From Ectocarpus siliculosus (taxonomy: Eukaryota > Sar > Phaeophyceae > Ectocarpales > Ectocarpaceae): 13,038 bases of DNA. Numbering within the stretch: the first letter of the stretch is position 1; each line of letters opens with the position of its first letter. The notes under the pieces are model-generated. The model had not been told where the DNA came from, did not search any database, and worked only from the letters and a program-made list of their open reading frames with translations. The stretch is taken from the NCBI GenBank assembly GCA_000310025.1, contig FN648794.1, forward strand, positions 4,854-17,891, given 5' to 3'. Shown here piece by piece: positions 8,404 through 13,038 of this stretch. Made by a program: the position numbers and the translations under genes.

Positions 8404-9077
8404 GTGAGCAAACGGGAAATATCACACAAGAAAGGAGGCTTTTCGTGCAGAGCCAAAGTTGAAACGACAAAGAAAAATAATGTTGCAAGAGGTGATATAA
8501 GCGTAGCGGTGTCGATTGTTGGATTGGGTAACCTCCTGGTTTTGTTCGTCCTTGTCAATAGACATGAGCGTTCGATGTCAGTATCGAGCAGGAGTATATC
8601 TATCATCGATGGTGCTGCCTCCCCAACTTGAAGTTGGCGGGCTAACTGACCCAAACGAACTTAACGGCACCTGGTTCATGTCAATGCTGTCATGCCCGCG
8701 AAGATTTCGGAGGAGGCCGAGGGAAACGCCAAGGCCAAGGGCAAGGGGACGGGCAAGCGGAAGGTGCCCAGGGCGGCGGCCGAGGCGGTAAGTAATGTCG
8801 CACATGAATTGAGACTTTTTGTGAAATGGCAAACGTGAAATGACAAGGAAAAAAATATCTTGCAAGACATGATGGCGGTGTTGGTTGGTGTAGCTGGGGT
8901 ACTTGTCCTGGTTTGTTCGTCCGCACTATGGACGGGAGCATTCAATGTCAGTACATTGTAGCAAACGGGAGTAAGTCCATCATCGATTGTGCTGCCTCCC
9001 CAACTTCACGTTGGCTGGCTGAACGGCCCAAACGACCTAACGGCACCTGGCTCTCACTGTTGTCATGCTTCGAGCAG
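8404..9077. repeat. Tandem duplication of an exon-intron unit
   Basis: The intron at 8404-8703 and the sequence at 8788-9077 align along their whole length with many shared blocks: gtgctgcctccccaactt at 8612-8629 and 8989-9006, gacccaaacga/ggcccaaacga, taacggcacctgg, tggtttGTTCGTCC, and tgcaaga near the start. The exons in front (8292-8403 and 8704-8787) share the Gly-Lys-Gly-Thr core and basic tail. The offset is about 377-384 bases. Divergence and small indels show it is not recent. Confidence 0.8.
8704..8787 (+). CDS. ELM2-like protein gene, exon encoding basic linker (second copy)
   Basis: 28 codons between cccgcgaag (ends 8703) and the donor GCG|GTAAGT (8787/8788), phase 0 on both sides: ISEEAEGNAKAKGKGTG then KRKVPRAAAEA. 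The KGTGKRKVPR stretch is strongly basic and could be a nuclear localisation signal or AT-hook-like contact, though no full motif is present. The acceptor has a poor pyrimidine tract, but its position matches the end of the duplicated intron copy (9077), which independently supports it. Confidence 0.55.
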
Positions 9078-9376
9078 TCGTAGAACAGGACACATATTCT
9101 ACCTCTGGTGCAGTTACTTCCGTCGTCCTCTAGTCCTTGCTCTTGCTCTTGTTCTTGCTGCTGTCGTCATTTTTATGTGGTGCTGGTGCGCTGTCCGGAG
9201 GTTAGTGAGGTCAGGTGATGCACGTGCATCGCCACTTCCATCTGATATCCCTGGCCGATCTCGTTTTTTGTCCGTTTTCCTTCCCGCCCGGTCCGTGCCT
9301 TCTGCTGTGGACCCCTGACGGCGTCGATGGAACCTCTTCCGCTACCGCCTGCACTACCGTCGCCTCCTGCGGGAAG
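9078..9376 (+). other. Intron remainder, possible relic of a third exon copy
   Basis: After the second copy of the duplicated intron ends in cgagcag (9077), the sequence continues TCGTAG..., an immediate in-frame stop, so no intact third linker exon exists. Imperfect CTTGCT repeats lie at 9136-9165, and a T/C-rich run at 9260-9310 probably serves the next acceptor. Confidence 0.45.
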
Positions 9377-9424
9377 GAATCGCAGTTCCCCAAGAAGAGC
9401 CCGCGGATCGGAACGGAGTTCCAG
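9377..9424 (+). CDS. ELM2-like protein gene, exon with start of ELM2 domain
   Basis: Reads ESQFPKKSPRIGTEFQ and ends at the donor CAG|GTGAGG (9424/9425). RIGTEFQ matches the opening of the ELM2 domain (consensus R-V-G-x-x-F/Y-Q-A). The 5' boundary is uncertain: AG|GAA at 9376 follows a pyrimidine-rich region and a branch-like ctgac (9315-9319); AG at 9385 (starting at FPKKSP) and AG at 9214 (adding 54 residues) also keep the frame. The 3' end is well supported because the next exon completes the motif exactly. Confidence 0.65.
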
Positions 9425-10020
9425 GTGAGGGGTAGAGGTACAGCCTAGAAACGAACACGACTGCTCGAAGGTTTGATGTGGGAGGAGGTGGAGATTGTAG
9501 CGGCAAGGCTACCTCTTGCTGTGCGTGCCTTGATGTAGATGAAGTAAAATGAGGTTTGTTGACACTCTCGTCGCATTGCGGAAATCGAATCACCACACAC
9601 ACGTGTTGCGCTTCACGACAAGAACAAGAAGGCCACGTCCGTGTTCGTGTGCTTGATTGCATATCTCGCGTTGTGGAGCAAACGGTCAGCGTTTACGGAG
9701 CGGTGCTCTATGGTGCGATTGTTGTAAATGCGTTTGGCGTCCTCTCACTGCTGTCCTCGGCATGAATGTTTTGGAAGCCGTATTGATGTTGGTCTGTTGG
9801 GTATTTTTCCGTGACGATGGACGATCTGCTTTGCTACAGTGGTACTGCAGACTCCTGTCGGCGGGTGCCGGGTGGCACACTTGGTATCTTCTACCATCTG
9901 TGAAGTTGGACATGTGGAGGGCGGGGGGGTTGCTAGAACAAGACCCGAGTCAGAACCAATGCCTTAGGGCGGCTTGCGATTCACTGCTGCTGTTCCGCAC
10001 CTCTCTCTTGCTCGTGGCAG

Positions 10021-10128
10021 GCGGTGCTGCCCCCGTTGCCCCCGCTCGGGCCACGGCCTGGCTGGAGCGAGGACAAGTGCCGCAAGGCGTGGGGTGCCCC
10101 GGCGGACGCTATGTCCGAGGAGGACAAG
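10021..10128 (+). CDS. ELM2-like protein gene, exon with ELM2 core
   Basis: The acceptor is cttgctcgtggcag (ends 10020) and the donor GACAAG|GTACAT (10128/10129); 36 codons, phase 0. AVLPPLPPLGPRPGW completes RIGTEFQ-A from the previous exon, as in ELM2 (Q-A-x-(I/L)-P). SEDKCRKAWGAP and ADAMSEEDK follow and resemble the ELM2 W-x-P plus acidic S/D-E-E segment. ELM2 domains occur in chromatin co-repressor proteins (MTA, MIER and RCOR families), where they contribute to recruiting histone deacetylase; that role here is inferred from the family. The overlapping frame open from 9657 is a shadow. Confidence 0.7.
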
Positions 10129-10651
10129 GTACATACGGAGAAGGTCGTCACGTGTGTGGCTGGAGCGAGGGGCAAGGGAGGAAAAAACACGGACTGATTT
10201 TTCGTTCTTCCCTGAGGTTCCGTCGAAACAGGATGAACGGTAGTTCTCTCGGTTGTATTCCGTTCTCCAAGTAAGGATGTACCGGCATTGCGAGCAGAAA
10301 ATCATGACGTTTGTCAAGCGGTCTAGGCTCAAGATGGCAGCAGCAGACTCCGGTACAGGAGAGGCCGTAGGTGTAGGTGGTGCATGTATCGCGTGCACGT
10401 CCAAGTAGAATCCTAGGCGGCATGGCAGTGTTTCCTCGCATAATTGTTGCTTAGATCCCTGTTGTTTGGTGAGTCCGCAACCGGACGGTCGGCTCCCTCT
10501 CCGTCCTTTACAGCACAGCACAAGGCGTGTTGCTTTGATAATACCATCATGGCGACGCCACCAATCACAACACAAGAGCAAGGTGCAAGCAGCGTTACAC
10601 CCCAACAAATGAAGTTGTTTGCCGTGCGCGGTTCCCTCTTCCCTGCGGCAG

Positions 10652-10714
10652 TCCATGGACCTGTTTACGGCCCAACTCTTGACGGAGTTCCGGGCGGACA
10701 TCCCGGAGGACGAG
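10652..10714 (+). CDS. ELM2-like protein gene, short exon within ELM2 C-terminal half
   Basis: 21 codons, SMDLFTAQLLTEFRADIPEDE, between the acceptor ttccctcttccctgcggcag (10632-10651) and the donor GAG|GTATGA (10714/10715). Phase 0 at both ends keeps the frame from the previous to the next exon. The predicted amphipathic helix (MDLFTAQLLTEF) and the acidic IPEDE fit the helical second half of an ELM2 domain. The sequence is too short for homology on its own; the call rests on splice signals and phase. Confidence 0.65.
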
Positions 10715-11167
10715 GTATGAGAAACGCGGGCAAGAAAGGATATGGTAGTGCATAGGGGGGAGGGGGTGCTCATGATTGGAGTATGTAGCAGGTGTTGTTG
10801 TGTACACGGTGTCTCCAGCGTGTACCAGGTCAGTATTTCCAGAGAGTAGGTGTCGCCTGGCAAACAGGGAGGGAGGCTCCGCCTTGTTTCATGTACTCTC
10901 AGTATGCGTCCAAGCTTCAAAGTCAGGCGGTCGACAGCGACCAACCCTGTTTGATTGTGGCTTATGCGATAAGCGTCCCGTTCGTGTAGAAGTCGTTTTT
11001 CGTTTGATTTACAGCACTGGAATCGGAGTAGAAGGCTCCCGAAGCCTACATCCAATATCGGGCTCTTTTCTGCTGGTGGTTAATCTCTCGGTCTTATCAT
11101 CCCCCCACTCGAAACGATCCGATCATTGTGGCGTGTCTTCGTCCCCCCTGTCCCCTCCCTCCACTAG

Positions 11168-11536
11168 ATCCTGAAGACCCTCTGCGCCACGGAGGAAGTG
11201 GGAACCGGGTACCCGTGGTTCGCATCGGTCCGCGCTACTCTGGCGCAAAAGGTGGCCGCCAAGGCCCAAGCCACCGCCGCCACCGCCGCCGCCGCCGCCT
11301 CTGCCGCAAACGTAAACAGCCTGTGGACAACGGCAGCAATCGCCGGCGCGGTGTCGATCTCGAAGATCGCGATTGCCGCCGCCGCCTCTGAGGAGGCGTT
11401 GAACGCCTTATCCTCAGGAGAGGGCGCGGTCTCCGCTGGTGCCCCCTCCGCCGCCGTCCCCTCTGCGGAGGCCATGGCCGCCTCTTCCTCGGGTGCCTCG
11501 CCCTCTAGCGAGGCTGCTGATTCTTCTTCGGCGTGA
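11168..11536 (+). CDS. ELM2-like protein gene, terminal exon with Ala/Ser-rich tail
   Basis: The acceptor is cccctccctccactag (11152-11167); 122 codons and a TGA at 11534-11536. It begins ILKTLCATEEVGTGYPWF, continuing the helical end of ELM2, then ASVRATLAQKVAAKAQ. From about 20 residues in, it becomes Ala-rich, then Ala/Ser/Glu-rich (SEEALNALSSGEGA, ending SSEAADSSSA). Such a tail is probably disordered or partly helical. I see no SANT/Myb domain after ELM2, which many family members carry. The seven assembled exons give 305 residues, incomplete at the N terminus. The frame is also open on the opposite strand because of the GCC/GGC-rich composition; the splice phase and ELM2 continuity decide for the + strand. 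Confidence 0.7.
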   Translation: MLKTLCATEEVGTGYPWFASVRATLAQKVAAKAQATAATAAAAASAANVNSLWTTAAIAGAVSISKIAIAAAASEEALNALSSGEGAVSAGAPSAAVPSAEAMAASSSGASPSSEAADSSSA

Positions 11537-13038
11537 TGCCTCATCTGGGGAGGGCCCGCACGCTTGCGGCAGTACTATAGTCCATCCCTCTTCTTGTACA
11601 GTAATTAGCCGACTGAAGATGAGCGTGGGGGGTTGTACTGATATCGGTGTCGGTGTTGTGGTGTCGCTTGTTGGGTGCCCTCATACGTTTGTGGTGTTGT
11701 TGGGTACGGTACTAGTGGATGAAACTCGTCGCGAAACCAATTTACAACATTAGACTACTTAATTGAGCGTGTGACCCGTTTGTTGACCGTACTACGGTAC
11801 CCATTTGAAAGGTTTAGGGAAAAATTTACCGCGTTTACTTATTTATTTTCCGTCCGTCCATCTCGCTTGCATGTATGTGGTGATACACGGCTTTGCCTCC
11901 TTCAGACTGTCTTGTGTTTCTGTTTTTTAATGGATCGCGTATGTATCCCGTCTACAGCCATGATAGAAAACGAACAGACACGTTTCTCTGGAATATGTAC
12001 TGCTGTATAACAGATGGACTTCCTCGTTGTTGGAGGGGGTTTCAGTTCAAGGGTAGGTGTTGGGCCCGGTCTCCGCATGTCAGAACCTCGAGTGTTTGTT
12101 GCAACGTGCACCCCGTGGTAAACCCGTGGCATGTATAATATCGTGGAGTGATGACTGAGATTTAGTGCGGTGATGGTGTAGAATATTATTTTTCAATCTG
12201 GTGGTGGTGTGGGATCTGTTTTGACGACGACAGGGGAGCGCCGCGTGGTAATGGTGGAGGGTGGCTTGGATTCTTGGTTGTGAAAGTACATCAAACAGGC
12301 AAGCTGTCCTTCCTGCTGTGTCGACGCTGTGGTGTGGCGTTCCAGCCGTAAAGGGTGATCGTTTCCTAAAGCACGCCGCCTGTCGTTGAATTGTTGTTTG
12401 GGGGAGGGGGGATAACAAAATACAAGAGATTAGGATTGATTGTACAGTACCTGGTACGGGAGAATGTGGGTGTGTCTATGCTGTGGTGTTCCGACCGCGA
12501 AGAGTGATTGATTCCTAGAGCACGCCGCTACATATCATTGTACAGTACCTGGTAATTTTATTGAGGATGTGGGTGTGGGTTACTCTTGCAAAGCTTCAGC
12601 TTGTAACGTTGTGTGATGCACGTCGTCGATTGTCGGCTCGGCATGGAGGGAGCAAGTTTGCCGAGCACTTCGGCGTGATGAATGCAACCATTTTCCACAT
12701 AAAGGCGCAACGTGATGCGGTGAGTGCGATGTGCTGACGTGGTGGCTTTGACGTGTCGTGGTTCCTACAGCAAGCAGTACGTCTTGGCGGCTGGAGAGAT
12801 GGCAGCGTGTAATGCAATAAGTACAGCTTTTGGTGATCCAGGGACATGACATTTTTTGCTGAAGGTCTTTTTGTAGGAATGAATGAAATGTACCCTGTGG
12901 AATCCATGGACTCTACGCAACGGAGCCAAAGAAACCGATCGCAACTTTTGGTGGGGCAGTTGGCTTGTGAACACGGAAAGCGTCCGCGTCATTTGAACCA
13001 GTACCAGAGTACGGACATTAGAAGGTACTGAGTGGGAG
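11537..13038. other. 3' flank of the ELM2 gene, no supported gene
   Basis: No reading frame here has recognisable motifs. The first part is probably the 3' untranslated region; no classical AATAAA is seen close to the stop. A two-copy diverged repeat occupies 12325-12577. G/T-rich sequence dominates the + strand (11630-11720, 12190-12260). Confidence 0.5.
12325..12577. repeat. Two-copy diverged repeat with two conserved blocks
   Basis: Block A (cgctgtggtgt...ttcc..ccg..aa..gtgat.g.ttcct..agcacgccgc) occurs at 12325-12379 and 12479-12528. Block B (attgtacagtacctggta ... gatgtgggtgtg) occurs at 12439-12474 and 12537-12577. The order A-B-A-B shows a tandem duplication; the spacing differs (units of about 150 and 99 bases) through indels. 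Function unknown. Confidence 0.75.

Noticed and set aside
9964-11055. Longest open frame in the window, 363 codons on the minus strand
   Set aside because: It runs antisense through ELM2 exons at 10021-10128 and 10652-10714 and through introns, has no recognisable motif, and is rich in residues typical of shadow frames (Cys, Arg, Ser, His).
11164-11544. 126-codon minus-strand frame rich in Ala and Glu
   Set aside because: It is the antisense of the GCC/GCN-rich ELM2 tail exon; splice phase and the ELM2 continuation support the + strand.
1-13038. tRNA, rRNA, CRISPR array, bacterial operon or viral gene
   Set aside because: No T-loop consensus with cloverleaf arms, no rRNA signature, no regularly spaced repeats, no Shine-Dalgarno-led gene rows and no viral hallmark protein were seen.

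Overview
The window reads as nuclear DNA of a eukaryote with intron-rich, moderately GC-rich genes. A brown-alga-like stramenopile fits best: introns run about 220 to 600 bases, donors are mostly GTAAGT/GTGAGC/GTACGT-like, acceptors follow pyrimidine-rich runs, CAG/GCA triplet tracts are frequent, and non-coding stretches are long. The lineage is an inference; no sequence here pins it. Most long open frames are accidental. The real coding signal lies in short exons, all on the + strand.

Region by region: (1) 195-340 is an internal exon of the spliceosome-associated protein Cactin. The upstream part of the gene lies before the window. The exon has a 5-base tandem duplication (TTGCC twice) that breaks the reading frame inside the conserved C-terminal domain, and the expected last exon is not visible downstream. 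(2) 341-3430 has no convincing gene; it holds short repeats and is either Cactin intron/3' flank or intergenic. (3) 3435-3760 looks like a promoter (TATATA) followed by a possible first exon with a good donor and CAG-rich sequence. (4) 3760-7490 contains a (GCA)17 tract, a hairpin next to a splice-acceptor-like site and a few unproven open frames. (5) 7493-7715 is a 223-base foldback element with 56-base arms matching at 55 of 56 positions and TA at both edges, probably a Tc1/mariner-type MITE. (6) 7937-11536 is the 3' part of a multi-exon gene. I assembled seven exons with consistent phases, giving 305 residues: a Cys/His-containing segment, a basic linker, an ELM2-like domain split over four exons, and an Ala/Ser-rich tail ending at a TGA. 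Within it an exon-plus-intron block is tandemly duplicated. (7) 11537-13038 is 3' flank with a diverged two-copy repeat.

The two recognisable genes both belong to nuclear gene expression (splicing, and chromatin/transcription through ELM2), but nothing shows that they act together. I found no operon, tRNA, rRNA, CRISPR array or transposase gene.
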